This document shows, piece by piece, positions 42,470 through 51,065 of a stretch of 64,000 bases of DNA; the stretch's first letter is position 1; the number at the start of each line of letters is the position of its first letter. Source of the DNA: Sphaerisporangium sp040649355. GTDB lineage: Bacteria > Actinomycetota > Actinomycetes > Streptosporangiales > Streptosporangiaceae. A program made the translations under genes and the position numbers. The notes under the pieces are model-generated. The model saw only the letters and a list, made by a program, of their open reading frames with translations, was not told where the DNA came from and searched no databases. The stretch lies in the NCBI RefSeq assembly GCF_043197795.1, contig NZ_JBICTU010000013.1:124001-188000 (forward strand). Reading direction: 5' to 3'.

Positions 42470-43255
42470 CTAATCGAGCCCGGGCAGGGTGGCCAGCCAT
42501 GCGCGCCCGGCGCGCAGCGCCTCCTCCAGGGGCGTGGGGGCCGGATGCCACTTGTGCTCCCACTCCAGGCTCACCCACCCACCGTAACCGGCGTCACGCA
42601 GGGTGGTGAGCACCGGCCCCAGCGGCAGCATGCCGTCGCCGAGCGGCACCGGCGTGGGGTCCTCCGGCGAAGGCCGGTCCTTCACCTGGACGTGGGCCAG
42701 CCACGGCGCCAGCACCGCCGCCGTATCGGCGACCGCCTCCCCGGCCAGACACGGATGGGCGACGTCCCAGATCGCCCGCACCCCCGGGCGGTCCACCACG
42801 GACAGCACACGCGCGATGTCACGGCCCCTCGGGTGGGAGTCGTGGGTCTCCAGCCAGATCTCGACGCCGTTGGGCAGCCTCGGCGCCGCGGCGCGTAGCC
42901 GCCGTGCCGCCCGCTGGTCGTCGTGCCCGTCACCGAGGCCTCCGGGGAACACGCGGACCGCCCTCGCGCCGAGGTCGCGCGCCAGCTCCGCCTCCGCGAG
43001 CAGGGCGGCCACCACCTCGTCGTCCTCGACGCCGAGCTCGGCCACCTTCACGTAGGAGGCGACGCAGATCACCGTCGCGCCCGCCAGCGCGGACCGCGCC
43101 GACCTCCTGCCCTCCGGGGAGAGCCCTCGGTGGACGGGTTCGTCCGGTGCGGAACGCAGCTCCAGGCCCGGCCAGCCGGTGCGCGCCGCCATCGCGGCGA
43201 CCTCGGCCAAAGGCAGTCCTGAGCAGCCCAGCGTGGAAAAGGCCAGTTTCCTCAT
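42470..43255 (-). CDS. Sugar phosphate isomerase/epimerase (xylose isomerase-like TIM barrel)
   Basis: A 261-residue AP-endonuclease-2-type TIM barrel: LAFSTLGCSGLPLAEVAAMA, GVEIWLETHDSHPRGRD (metal Glu), AIWDVAHPCLAG (Asp/His), HVQVKDR and VSLEWEHKWHP (Glu). Members isomerise or epimerise sugars such as inosose or hydroxypyruvate. The start ATG 43255 fits the family N-terminus. The substrate is unknown. Confidence 0.9.
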   Translation of the reverse strand: MRKLAFSTLGCSGLPLAEVAAMAARTGWPGLELRSAPDEPVHRGLSPEGRRSARSALAGATVICVASYVKVAELGVEDDEVVAALLAEAELARDLGARAVRVFPGGLGDGHDDQRAARRLRAAAPRLPNGVEIWLETHDSHPRGRDIARVLSVVDRPGVRAIWDVAHPCLAGEAVADTAAVLAPWLAHVQVKDRPSPEDPTPVPLGDGMLPLGPVLTTLRDAGYGGWVSLEWEHKWHPAPTPLEEALRAGRAWLATLPGLD

Positions 43256-43562
43256 ACCGCGGACGGTACAGAAGCGAGATCCCGGCGTGTGCCGCGTTCG
43301 TAACCGGTTTTCGTGGGCAGCGGGCGCTGTGTGGTTGATCGTGAAGCCCGCAGACGCCGGCATCCCGGATCTCGCGCAGGACGGGGTGACCTCTGACGGT
43401 GCCGTGGACAGACGCTCCGTGGCCGATCACCACAACGCGGTTGAGCGGTTGTGTCGGACAGCTGGGGGGCTCACGTGCCGGCGGCCGCCGTGAGGCGGCC
43501 CGGCCGATGAGGCGCCCCCTCGCTCATAACGTCGCAGGGTCGCGACAGATGCGGGGTCGATC
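43256..43562. other. Intergenic stretch with a terminator-like hairpin
   Basis: No gene is supported in these 307 bases. GGCCGCC (43483-43489) and GGCGGCC (43494-43500) form a 7-bp stem with a four-base loop in an intergenic region between divergent starts. Short open frames on both strands lack ribosome sites and family features. Confidence 0.45.
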
Positions 43563-44099
43563 ATGAAGGTCGTTGGAATCGCGGGGAGCCTCCTGTCGAA
43601 GGCGTACGTCCGCAGGCTGCTGGAGGCCTCGGGGCGGGAGCTGCCCGCGTCGGCGGAGTTGCAGATCTGGGACGGGCTCGACCAGGTGCCGCCCTTCGAG
43701 GAAGGCCCGCTGCCGCGCCCCGTCGACGAGCTCTGCCACGCCCTGGCGGACGCGGACGGCATGCTGATCACGGCACCGGGGCACAGCGTCCTGCCGCCCC
43801 AGCTGAGCCACGCGCTCGACTGGATGTCCTCCCAGCACGGCGGCACGGTGCTGCTGGGCAAGCCGGTCGTCGTGGTGACGTCGTGCCTGCGCCCGTACGA
43901 GTCGATGTGGACGCAGACCCAGCTGCGCCGTGCCCTCGGGGCGGCGGGAGCGGTCGTGTACGGCGCCGACGCCACCGTCTCCCCGGAACTGGGCCAGTTC
44001 GACCCCGCCGGAAGGCTCGTCGATCCCGCGTTCCGCGAGCGGCTCCGCGAGGTGCTGTCGCACCTGTCCTCGGCGTCGCTGGCCAAGTCGTCCGCGTGA
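43563..44099 (+). CDS. NAD(P)H-dependent FMN reductase-like flavoprotein
   Basis: A 178-residue flavodoxin-fold protein: VVGIAGSLLSKAYVRRLL (FMN phosphate loop), DADGMLITAPGHSVLPPQLSHALDW (family ITAPEYN-like region, here with H-S), and LLGKPVVVVTSC. Members supply reduced flavin or reduce quinones or azo compounds. The monooxygenase partner, if any, is not adjacent. Confidence 0.85.
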   Translation: MKVVGIAGSLLSKAYVRRLLEASGRELPASAELQIWDGLDQVPPFEEGPLPRPVDELCHALADADGMLITAPGHSVLPPQLSHALDWMSSQHGGTVLLGKPVVVVTSCLRPYESMWTQTQLRRALGAAGAVVYGADATVSPELGQFDPAGRLVDPAFRERLREVLSHLSSASLAKSSA

Positions 44100-44148
44100 G
44101 CCTGCCGCCCCCCGGGCGCGGGCGTATCCTGCCGGCCCGATCCTCTGG

Positions 44149-44165
44149 CTAGAATGAAATTCTAG
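44149..44165. promoter_or_regulatory. CTAGAAT-GAA-ATTCTAG inverted repeat at the VOC promoter
   Basis: A perfect 7-bp inverted repeat with a 3-base centre. TAGAAT within its left arm is a good -10 hexamer, so a bound regulator would block transcription of the VOC gene 26 bases downstream. The 10-mer CTAGAATGAA also occurs upstream of the TetR gene at 32368 (minus strand 32435-32444). Confidence 0.6.
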
Positions 44166-44190
44166 TATTCGATGCCTGAAGGAGCCGAGG

Positions 44191-44703
44191 ATGGACATCG
44201 CCCGGGAGCTGGAAGGGTTCGAGGTGACGTTCGACCACACGGCCGTCGCGGCGCCGCGCATCAGGGACCTGCTGCCGATCTACCTCGACCTGCTCGGGGG
44301 CGTCCACCTGGGCGGCGGCGACAACGTGGCCAACGGCTACCGGACCCTGCAGCTGGAGTACGGCAACGGGAGCAAGATCGAGCTCATGGAGCCGCTCGCC
44401 GGGTCGTCCTTCTTCGACTCCTTCTTCGAGCTCACCCGGGGCCGTGGCGGCGTCCACCACCTGAACTTCCACGTCAGCGACATCGACGCCGCCGTGGCCC
44501 GGCTGAGCGAGCGGGGCTACCGCCTGCACGCTCTCAACCTCGTCGACCCGCGCTGGCGCGAGGTCTTCCTGCATCCCAAGGAGGCGCACGGCGTCCTGGT
44601 CCAGCTCGCCCAGCGAGGTCCGAGGCCGGACGAGTCCCGGCCGTCGCTCGCGGACGTGCTGGCCGGCCGGGGCAGGCGCGGCACCGGCGTTCCGAGCCCG
44701 TGA
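44191..44703 (+). CDS. VOC-family protein (methylmalonyl-CoA epimerase/glyoxalase-like)
   Basis: A 170-residue two-module VOC protein. Metal-site candidates are His in VTFDHTAVA, Glu in KIELMEPL, His in GGVHHLNFHV and the last strand VFLHPKEAHGVLVQL, in the order of methylmalonyl-CoA epimerase. GAGCCGAGG precedes the ATG. The exact substrate is not fixed by sequence alone. A 6-bp hairpin follows the stop. Confidence 0.87.
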   Translation: MDIARELEGFEVTFDHTAVAAPRIRDLLPIYLDLLGGVHLGGGDNVANGYRTLQLEYGNGSKIELMEPLAGSSFFDSFFELTRGRGGVHHLNFHVSDIDAAVARLSERGYRLHALNLVDPRWREVFLHPKEAHGVLVQLAQRGPRPDESRPSLADVLAGRGRRGTGVPSP

Positions 44704-44729
44704 CCCCCGCCGGAGCCGGCTCGTGGAAA

Positions 44730-44748
44730 CCCGCGGATCAGTCGCGGG
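44730..44748 (+). terminator. Hairpin ending the VOC transcript
   Basis: CCCGCG (44730-44735) and CGCGGG (44743-44748) flank GATCAGT, 27 bases after the VOC stop and just before the next promoter. It likely separates the two transcripts. Confidence 0.55.
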
Positions 44749-44756
44749 AATATCGG

Positions 44757-44786
44757 TTGAGCGCGCGGCCTTCGCCGTCCTAAGAT
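44757..44786 (+). promoter_or_regulatory. Promoter of the leader/methyltransferase unit
   Basis: TTGAGC (44757-44762), an 18-base spacer and TAAGAT (44781-44786) form a good housekeeping-type promoter. The predicted start falls at about 44793-44795, on or next to the GTG of the leader peptide, so that peptide would be translated from a leaderless mRNA. Confidence 0.65.
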
Positions 44787-44794
44787 CCTCGACT

Positions 44795-44827
44795 GTGACG
44801 TTCACGTTCTTCTTCCACCTGCGCTAG
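44795..44827 (+). CDS. Phe-rich leader peptide (MTFTFFFHLR)
   Basis: A 10-codon open frame GTG...TAG too short for standard gene callers. Five codons of ten are one amino-acid type: TTC for Phe at positions 3, 5, 6 and 7, the last three consecutive, with Thr, His, Leu and Arg around them. It begins at the predicted transcription start and is followed by mutually exclusive hairpins and a U-tract terminator. This is the architecture of ribosome-mediated attenuators such as the pheA and pheST leaders of enterobacteria. The call rests on layout; no homology search was possible. Confidence 0.65.
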   Translation: MTFTFFFHLR

Positions 44828-44940
44828 CCCGCCGTCGGCGAAGCGAGGTTCGACCCGTCGTCGACGAGGCGGGGTGGCGGAGCGCTGCCCCGGGCTGACG
44901 TGGGAGAAGAACGATCACTATGCGCGTTCGCGCGTTTTTT
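44828..44940 (+). terminator. Attenuator region: competing hairpins and a U6 terminator
   Basis: Just after the leader stop, CCCGCC (44828-44833) can pair with GGCGGG (44868-44873), supported by GTCG/CGAC inside. CGGGG (44870-44874) can instead pair with CCCCG (44888-44892), which excludes the first hairpin. Downstream, GCGC-GTTC-GCGC (44922-44933) followed by G and six T residues (44935-44940) is a terminator-like structure, and GAACG (44909-44913) can pair with CGTTC (44925-44929) to break it. The terminator stem is short, so efficiency is uncertain. Confidence 0.55.
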
Positions 44941-44979
44941 CTCACCGCCCCGCGTCCCAGTGTCCTCGCCGTCACGTGA
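44920..44979 (+). CDS. Short coupling ORF of 19 codons overlapping the methyltransferase start
   Basis: ATG 44920 begins within the terminator stem, preceded by GGGAGAAG, and the frame ends at TGA 44977-44979. Its end overlaps GTG 44976 of the methyltransferase as GTGA. The methyltransferase GTG has no ribosome site of its own, so this small ORF may deliver ribosomes by coupling. The peptide (MRVRAFFLTAPRPSVLAVT) has no recognised family. Confidence 0.45.
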   Translation: MRVRAFFLTAPRPSVLAVT

Positions 44980-46058
44980 CGGCGAGCCTGGTGGCGCGCT
45001 GCGTTCACGGGCTGGAGCCGGCGCTCGCCGCCGAGATACTCCAGCTCGGACTCGGCGTGATCACTCATCTGGGGCATCGCGAGGTTCATTTCCGCACGAG
45101 CCGATCGGAGCCGCGGGCCGTCGCGCTGCGCACCGCCGACGACGTGTTCCTGCTGGCCGCGCAGGGTGCCGACACCGGCACCGCCAGGGAGAGCGTCGAG
45201 GCGCTCGCCCGGCTCGCCGACCTCGCCGAGGCCGGCTCGCTGATGCGGCTGCGCGAGAGTCATGGAGGCCCAGGCGAGGTCACCGGCGTCGAGGTGTCGG
45301 CGTCGTTCCTGGGCAGGCGCAACTTCAACCGCTACGACGTCGAGGACGCCGTCGGGCACGCGCTGGCGCGCCGGCTGGGGCTCGGCTACCACTCGCGGCG
45401 GGCGGGGACCGCGCCCCCGCCCGGCCACAGCGGCTGGCGGGTGACCCTGGACGGCACGCGGGCCACCCTCATGCTGCGGATCGCCGGCCGGCCCCTGCAC
45501 CGGCGCGAATACAAACGGTGTTCCGTGCCGGGGACCCTGCATCCTCCGCTGGCCGCCGCCATGGCGCGGATGGCCGGCATCCGTCCCGGTCACACCGTCC
45601 TGGACCCCTGCTGCGGGGCCGGAACGCTGCTGATCGAGGCCTGGTCGCAGCAGCCGGGGGCCCGTTTCCACGGCTTCGACCTGGCGTCGGAGGCGTTGCG
45701 GGCGGCGGAACGGAACGCGGCCGGGCTGCCCGTCACCATCGAACGGGGCGACGCCGGCCGTCTGCCCGTACCGGACGGCACGGTCGACCGGGTGCTGAGC
45801 AATCCCCCGTGGGGCGGCCAGGTCGCCCCCCACGGCCTGCTCGCCGCGTCCTCGTCGCACTGGTGGACGGAACTGCGTCGTGTCCTCGCGCCCGGCGGGA
45901 CGGCCGTGGTGCTGCTTCCCGGCGTCGGCGACCTCCCCACGGGGATCCGGCAGCGGCTCGTCCCCGTGCACGTCCAGCGCGTGAGGGTCTCCGGCGCGGA
46001 GTCGTTCCTCGTGCAGTTGACGGCGGCGGAGGAGGGGATCGCTTCTTCGCGTAGGTGA
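44976..46058 (+). CDS. THUMP-type / RlmL-Trm14-like RNA methyltransferase
   Basis: About 360 residues. A THUMP-like N-terminal region (CVHGLEPALAAEILQLGLG, GREVHF-like strands) is followed by the N6/N2-type methyltransferase domain: PLHRREYKR, TLHPPLAAAMARMAGIRPGHTV, SAM motif VLDPCCGAGTLLIEA (about 207-221) and catalytic NPPWGG (about 276-281). This set matches tRNA/rRNA guanosine N2-methyltransferases (RlmL, Trm14/TrmG10). GTG 44976 is chosen at the first THUMP residues. Expression appears controlled by the Phe-rich attenuator upstream. Confidence 0.85.
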   Translation: MTASLVARCVHGLEPALAAEILQLGLGVITHLGHREVHFRTSRSEPRAVALRTADDVFLLAAQGADTGTARESVEALARLADLAEAGSLMRLRESHGGPGEVTGVEVSASFLGRRNFNRYDVEDAVGHALARRLGLGYHSRRAGTAPPPGHSGWRVTLDGTRATLMLRIAGRPLHRREYKRCSVPGTLHPPLAAAMARMAGIRPGHTVLDPCCGAGTLLIEAWSQQPGARFHGFDLASEALRAAERNAAGLPVTIERGDAGRLPVPDGTVDRVLSNPPWGGQVAPHGLLAASSSHWWTELRRVLAPGGTAVVLLPGVGDLPTGIRQRLVPVHVQRVRVSGAESFLVQLTAAEEGIASSRR

Positions 46059-46185
46059 GGACGATCGTGCCGCTGTTCGGCGTGCGGGCTCCTGTGAGCT
46101 CGGAGTACGCCGGTGAGAACCCGGTGGTGAACAGCGGCACGCCCGGCCTGAGGCGGCCGCCGCCGGCCCGAGCCACGGGACGTCC

Positions 46186-47568
46186 TCACTCGTACTGTCG
46201 CGGGTTCATCGCGGCCAGGGCCACGAGGAGCGGGACGGTGACGAGAAAGGCCAGGCGAAGGTCGGCCACCTGGCCGAGGGCGGCCAGGGCGGACGGCGCG
46301 AGCAGGATGGCCGTACCCGAGGCGAGCGCGCCCAGGGAGGCCGAGTGCGAGGCCCGCAGGTCCGGGGTCGCGACGAGGTCGGCGAGGGTCACGGGGTAGA
46401 GGGGAGCGACGCCGAGGCCCGCGACCGCGAGACCGGCGGCGACCGAGAGGGGTCCGTTCGTGGCGACGACCACCAGCGCCCCGGCGGCGATCGTCACCGC
46501 GCACAGGGGGACGACGCGGACGCGCTGGACCAGGCGTGGCGCGGCTATACGGCCAAGGGCCATGCCGATGGCGAACGTGCTTCCCAGCCCGGCGGCCTCG
46601 CCGGGCGTCACTCCGGTCTCCTGCAGCCGGGCCACCGCCCACACGGCGAAGCAGAACTCCACCGACACGGCCAGCGTCACACGCGTCCAGCGCCGGGCGA
46701 CCTCCCGCCGCGACGCCCGTACCCCCCTCACCCCCCGCGCGCCACGCGTATGCGGGACGGAGGCGGGTGGGACCGAGGTGGGCGGTCCGGCGGGGGGCGG
46801 CCGGTGGGCGGTGGCCGGATGGGAGGTGGCCGGATGGGAGGTGGCCGGACGGGAGGTGGTGACCCCCGCGGCGACCAGCAGAGGAGGGACGGCGGCGAGG
46901 AGGACGAGGCGTCCGGTGGGGCCGAGGGAGTCCAGCGCGCCCAGGGCCAGGGGAGCGAGGACGCCCGCGGTGCTGGCCGCGGCGTTGACCCTGGTCAGCC
47001 GGGCCGCGACCCCGGGGCCGTCCAGCAGCGCCGGGGTCACCAGGACCAGTCCGGCGCCGCCCAGCCCGAGCAGCAGCGCGCCCGCGACGGCGAGGGCGGG
47101 GGAGGAGGCGAGGGCGAGCAGCGCGGCGCCGGCCGCGAGGACCAGCGCACCGGCCCGCAGCGTGGGCCGGGGGCCGCGCCGCAGGAGCAGGGGTCCCGCG
47201 GCCGCGGCGGCCAGCAGGCCGGCGCCGAAGGCGGAGGCGAGCCACGCGATGCTTCCCACGGGGACGCGCAGGTCGCGCGCCAGCATCACCAAGGTGGCAC
47301 CGAGGCTCGTCACGCAGAACCCAAGGGCGGCCTGGGCGATTCCGACCTGGAGATCGCCGCGCGCGTTCCGCGCCGCCCCGGCCCCGCCCGCCCGCTCCTC
47401 GGCGGCTCCCGCCCCTTCCGTGCCTTTCCCGCCGACCGGTGAGCCGGTCGCGGCGTCCTTCGGCTCCCGTGAGCCGGTCCCGGTGTCGGTGGGAGGGCCG
47501 GTTACGTCGGTGGGAGGGGGTGAGCCGGCCGTGTTCTTCGATGTGGGGAGGTGGGCGGGTTCACTCAT
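46186..47568 (-). CDS. MFS transporter with a long disordered N-tail
   Basis: A 460-residue MFS protein. About 70 residues of Pro/Thr/Gly/Ala-rich sequence precede TM1 (VGIAQAALGFCVTSLGATLVML). Twelve membrane segments follow, and the central loop holds PATSHPATSHPATAHRPPPA, encoded by a 15-bp tandem repeat. It is divergent from a ROK regulator. Resembles sugar or drug MFS members without a specific motif. Confidence 0.85.
   Translation of the reverse strand: MSEPAHLPTSKNTAGSPPPTDVTGPPTDTGTGSREPKDAATGSPVGGKGTEGAGAAEERAGGAGAARNARGDLQVGIAQAALGFCVTSLGATLVMLARDLRVPVGSIAWLASAFGAGLLAAAAAGPLLLRRGPRPTLRAGALVLAAGAALLALASSPALAVAGALLLGLGGAGLVLVTPALLDGPGVAARLTRVNAAASTAGVLAPLALGALDSLGPTGRLVLLAAVPPLLVAAGVTTSRPATSHPATSHPATAHRPPPAGPPTSVPPASVPHTRGARGVRGVRASRREVARRWTRVTLAVSVEFCFAVWAVARLQETGVTPGEAAGLGSTFAIGMALGRIAAPRLVQRVRVVPLCAVTIAAGALVVVATNGPLSVAAGLAVAGLGVAPLYPVTLADLVATPDLRASHSASLGALASGTAILLAPSALAALGQVADLRLAFLVTVPLLVALAAMNPRQYE
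46811..46858 (-). repeat. 15-bp tandem repeat in the MFS central loop
   Basis: GGTGGCCGGATGGGA and close variants recur three times in a row (+ strand), giving the (SHPAT)n stretch of the MFS cytosolic loop. Length changes would keep the frame. Confidence 0.8.
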
Positions 47569-47663
47569 CGCGGTTCACTCTTCCCGTCTCTTCCCGTCTC
47601 GGGCCGTCCCAATGGCGAGCAGGACGGCGGTCCACGTCTCTCAGGTCCATTCGGCCCTCCCGG

Positions 47664-47686
47664 TTATACTCGTTGCACGAGCATAA
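47664..47686. promoter_or_regulatory. ROK/MFS intergenic operator overlapping a TATACT -10
   Basis: TTAT-A-CTCGT and ACGAG-C-ATAA form an inverted repeat around TGC with nine of ten positions paired. TATACT (47665-47670) in its left arm is a consensus-like -10 for the ROK gene. The site lies in the divergent MFS/ROK region, so the ROK protein probably controls both genes. Confidence 0.65.
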
Positions 47687-47703
47687 GACGATGGGTGCTA
47701 CCG

Positions 47704-48888
47704 ATGGCAAGTGACAGACCCGAACGGGCACGAAACGCGCGGTGGCGCGCGGCGGCGGACGTGCTGGCGCAGGTGCGCAGGGAGCCGGGGATCACCCGAG
47801 CGTCGGTCGCCCGGCGGCTGAACCTCAGCACCGGCTCGGCCACCGAGATCACCGCGCGGCTGCGCGACCTGCGCCTGCTCACCGAGACCCCCGCACCGGT
47901 GCGAGGACGTGGGCGGCCGACGACGGTCCTCGCGCCTCATCCCTCGGGTCCGCTGGTCCTCGCCGCCGAACTGCGCCAGGAGGACTGGCGCTGCGCCGTG
48001 GCGACGCTGGACGGGCGGGTCGAGCACCTCCAGGCCGGCCGCCATGCCAGCCGTGACCCAGGTCCCGTGCTCGCCGAGCTGCGCCAGGTCCTCGACCGTT
48101 CGCGGCGGTGGTACGGGGAGCGGGTGCGCGCGGTCTCCCTCGCCGTGGCCGCGACGTTCGTCGACGGCCACCTCGTCCAGGCCTCCAGCCTGGGCTGGGG
48201 CCCGGTCGACCTCACCGGGCTGATCGCCGGGTCCGGCCTGCCGCTGCTCGTGGGCAACGACGCGACCCTCGCCGGCGTCGCGGAGGCCCGCACCGGTTCC
48301 GCCTCGGGCGCCGCCACCGCCCTGCACCTGCTGGTCGAGGTCGGCATCGGCGGAGCCCTCATCGTCGGCGGGCATCCCGTGACGGGAGCGGGGGGCGCGG
48401 GTGGCGAGTACGGGCACATCCCCTTCGGTGACCGGCGGCTGCGCTGCCCCTGCGGCGCCCGCGGCTGCTGGGACCTGGAGGTCGACGGGCGCGCCCTCGC
48501 CCGCCACCTCGGCGAGCCTCCTCCGGCCGACCCGCATACGTACATGCGTGACGTGCTCGACCGCGCTCCCCGCGACGCGGCGGCCAGGCGGGCGGTGGCC
48601 GCCGTCGCCCGCGCGCTGGCGAGCGGCATCGCCGGGCTGGTCAACGCGCACGCCCCCGACGTCGTCACACTGGGCGGGTTCGCCGGTCCTCTGCGCGCCG
48701 CCGCCCCCGCCGAGTTCGGCGAGGCCTACGCCGAGGGCCTGATGACCTTCCGCAGGGCACAGCCCCCGCCGGTCCTCGACGCGGCGCACGGCGACGAGGG
48801 CGCGCTGCGCGGCGCGGTCGCCGTCGGGCTCGACCACGTCACCAGCGAGGCCGCCCTGGCCTCCTGGGCGGAGCGGCACCCCCGGTGA
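47704..48888 (+). CDS. ROK-family transcriptional regulator (NagC/XylR-like)
   Basis: About 394 residues. The N-terminal winged helix is ADVLAQVRREPGITRASVARRLNLSTGSATEITARL, followed by a ROK sugar-kinase fold: VGNDATLAGVAEARTGSA, GIGGALIVGG, GGEYGHIPFG and the zinc motif CPCGARGCWDLE. It likely binds a sugar or sugar phosphate. ATG 47704 is used; GTG 47695 is possible. It is divergent from the MFS gene across an inverted repeat. Confidence 0.92.
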   Translation: MASDRPERARNARWRAAADVLAQVRREPGITRASVARRLNLSTGSATEITARLRDLRLLTETPAPVRGRGRPTTVLAPHPSGPLVLAAELRQEDWRCAVATLDGRVEHLQAGRHASRDPGPVLAELRQVLDRSRRWYGERVRAVSLAVAATFVDGHLVQASSLGWGPVDLTGLIAGSGLPLLVGNDATLAGVAEARTGSASGAATALHLLVEVGIGGALIVGGHPVTGAGGAGGEYGHIPFGDRRLRCPCGARGCWDLEVDGRALARHLGEPPPADPHTYMRDVLDRAPRDAAARRAVAAVARALASGIAGLVNAHAPDVVTLGGFAGPLRAAAPAEFGEAYAEGLMTFRRAQPPPVLDAAHGDEGALRGAVAVGLDHVTSEAALASWAERHPR

Positions 48889-48927
48889 ACCCGGCCATCG
48901 GCCAGTCGTCGTCCTCTACACGCCCGG

Positions 48928-49611
<684 letters not shown>

Positions 49612-49768
49612 ATTTCCCACCATTCCGATCGGGAACTGCCACAACTGGCAACGTGACCATGTTCCATCGACGGGGGAGGGCAGGCAAGCGGATGTGTCAC
49701 GGCACGGGTTCGAGGACCGGTGACCGGCCGGGTGGACGAGCCTCGTCGGAGGTCCTGGGGCCTGGCCG

Positions 49769-50953
49769 TCAGAGGGTCACCGGCAGCGCGGTCAGCCGCC
49801 AGGTGCCCGGGTCGGGGGCGCGCAGCTCGTCCGGGGAGGCGGCGAGCGCCAAGCCGGGAAAGCGGCGCAGCAGCCCCGTGAGCGCGACCTCGGTCTGCAC
49901 GCGGGCGAAAGACGCCCCCAGGCAGAAGTGCGGGCCGTGAGCGAAGCCCAGGTGGCCAGCCCCGCCGCGCCGTCCGACGTCGAACCGGTCGGGGTCGGCG
50001 AACGCGCGCGGGTCGCGGTTGGCGGCGGCGACCGCGACGGTGACGGCCTCTCCCTTGCGCACCGGCACGCCGTGGAGCTCGATGTCCTCCCGCGCGTAAC
50101 GGGGGATCGAAAGCAGCGTCGGACCGCACCAGCGCATCAGCTCCTCGACGGCGAGCGGCATGAGCCCGGGATCCTCGCGCAGCACGGCGAGCTGCCCGGG
50201 GTGGGAGAGCAGGGCAAGCACGGCGTTGGCGATGAGGTTCGTGGGCGTCTGCCCCGCGAGGACGAGTTGCCAGACCAGCGTGACCATCTCGGTGTCGTCG
50301 AGCCGGTCGCCGTCCTCGGCCTGCGCGCGGATGAGGTCGGAGACCAGGTCGTCGCGGAGCTCACCGCGCCGGCGCGCCACCGCGGCCTTGGCGCCTTCCA
50401 TGATCCCCGGCACGGCCTCGGCGAACCCCTTCCCCGAACCCGCCGCCACGGTGGCGCCGTACGCGCGCCACCGCGGGCGGTCGGGCTCGGGGATGCCGAC
50501 CAGCTCGCAGATGACGTCCATCGGCAACGGCCGCGTCAGGTGGGTGAACAGGTCGACAGAGCCGTCCTCGACATGGCCCGGCAGGTCGTCGAGCAGCCTC
50601 TCGACGATCGGCTCCATCCCCGGCCGGAAGTCCGCGGCGCGGCGCGCGGTGAACGCGGGGGCCACCAGCCTGCGCAGCCGCGCGTGCTCCGGCGGGCTCA
50701 TCTCGGTCATGGTCCGCATGTACGGCAGGCAGTCTTCGGGCACGTCAGGCCGCATGAAGCTGTTGGCGTTGAGCTCGAATCGCGGGTCGCCCAGCATCGC
50801 CCTGCCGTCCTCGTGCCGGGTGAGGGCCCACATCGGGAGACCGGGGATCAGCAACCGCGCCAGCGGGGACCGCTCCCGGGCGCGTCCGTAGACGGTGAAG
50901 GGGTCGCGCATGACCTCGGGGTCGGTGAGGTCGATCTCGGGGACGCCGCTCAT
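49769..50953 (-). CDS. Cytochrome P450
   Basis: A 394-residue soluble bacterial P450. The I-helix motif is LAGQTPTNLIAN (Gln in place of the usual acidic residue before Thr), ExxR is EELMR, and the heme loop is LGFAHGPHFCLGASFAR with the Cys ligand. GGGAGG precedes ATG 50953; the longer frame has no support. It is divergent from a TetR-fusion regulator. The closest families are CYP105/107-like; the substrate is unknown. Confidence 0.95.
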   Translation of the reverse strand: MSGVPEIDLTDPEVMRDPFTVYGRARERSPLARLLIPGLPMWALTRHEDGRAMLGDPRFELNANSFMRPDVPEDCLPYMRTMTEMSPPEHARLRRLVAPAFTARRAADFRPGMEPIVERLLDDLPGHVEDGSVDLFTHLTRPLPMDVICELVGIPEPDRPRWRAYGATVAAGSGKGFAEAVPGIMEGAKAAVARRRGELRDDLVSDLIRAQAEDGDRLDDTEMVTLVWQLVLAGQTPTNLIANAVLALLSHPGQLAVLREDPGLMPLAVEELMRWCGPTLLSIPRYAREDIELHGVPVRKGEAVTVAVAAANRDPRAFADPDRFDVGRRGGAGHLGFAHGPHFCLGASFARVQTEVALTGLLRRFPGLALAASPDELRAPDPGTWRLTALPVTL

Positions 50954-50985
50954 GGTTCCTCCCATAATTGAAATGGCATGAACAT

Positions 50986-50998
50986 ATGATCTCATCAT
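50986..50998. promoter_or_regulatory. ATGAT-CTC-ATCAT inverted repeat between P450 and TetR-fusion genes
   Basis: A perfect 5-bp inverted repeat with a 3-base centre in the 112-base divergent region, which is unusually A/T-rich for this genome. It is a candidate operator for the TetR-like protein encoded next to it. Confidence 0.45.
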
Positions 50999-51065
50999 CT
51001 GAATGGTGACGGTATCTTGGATCGGCGCGCGTGGCAATCGCGGGCGACGGGAGACGGGGAGGACG

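Noticed and set aside
44845..44856. GAGGTTCGACCC in the attenuator, resembling a tRNA T-arm mimic
   Set aside because: The flanking bases do not form a 5-bp T stem, so a tRNA-like element or T-box is not supported.
45733..46176. Minus-strand open frame with LFTTGFSPAYSELTGARTPN
   Set aside because: It overlaps the methyltransferase 3' end and has no start signal; too weak to call as a gene or fragment.
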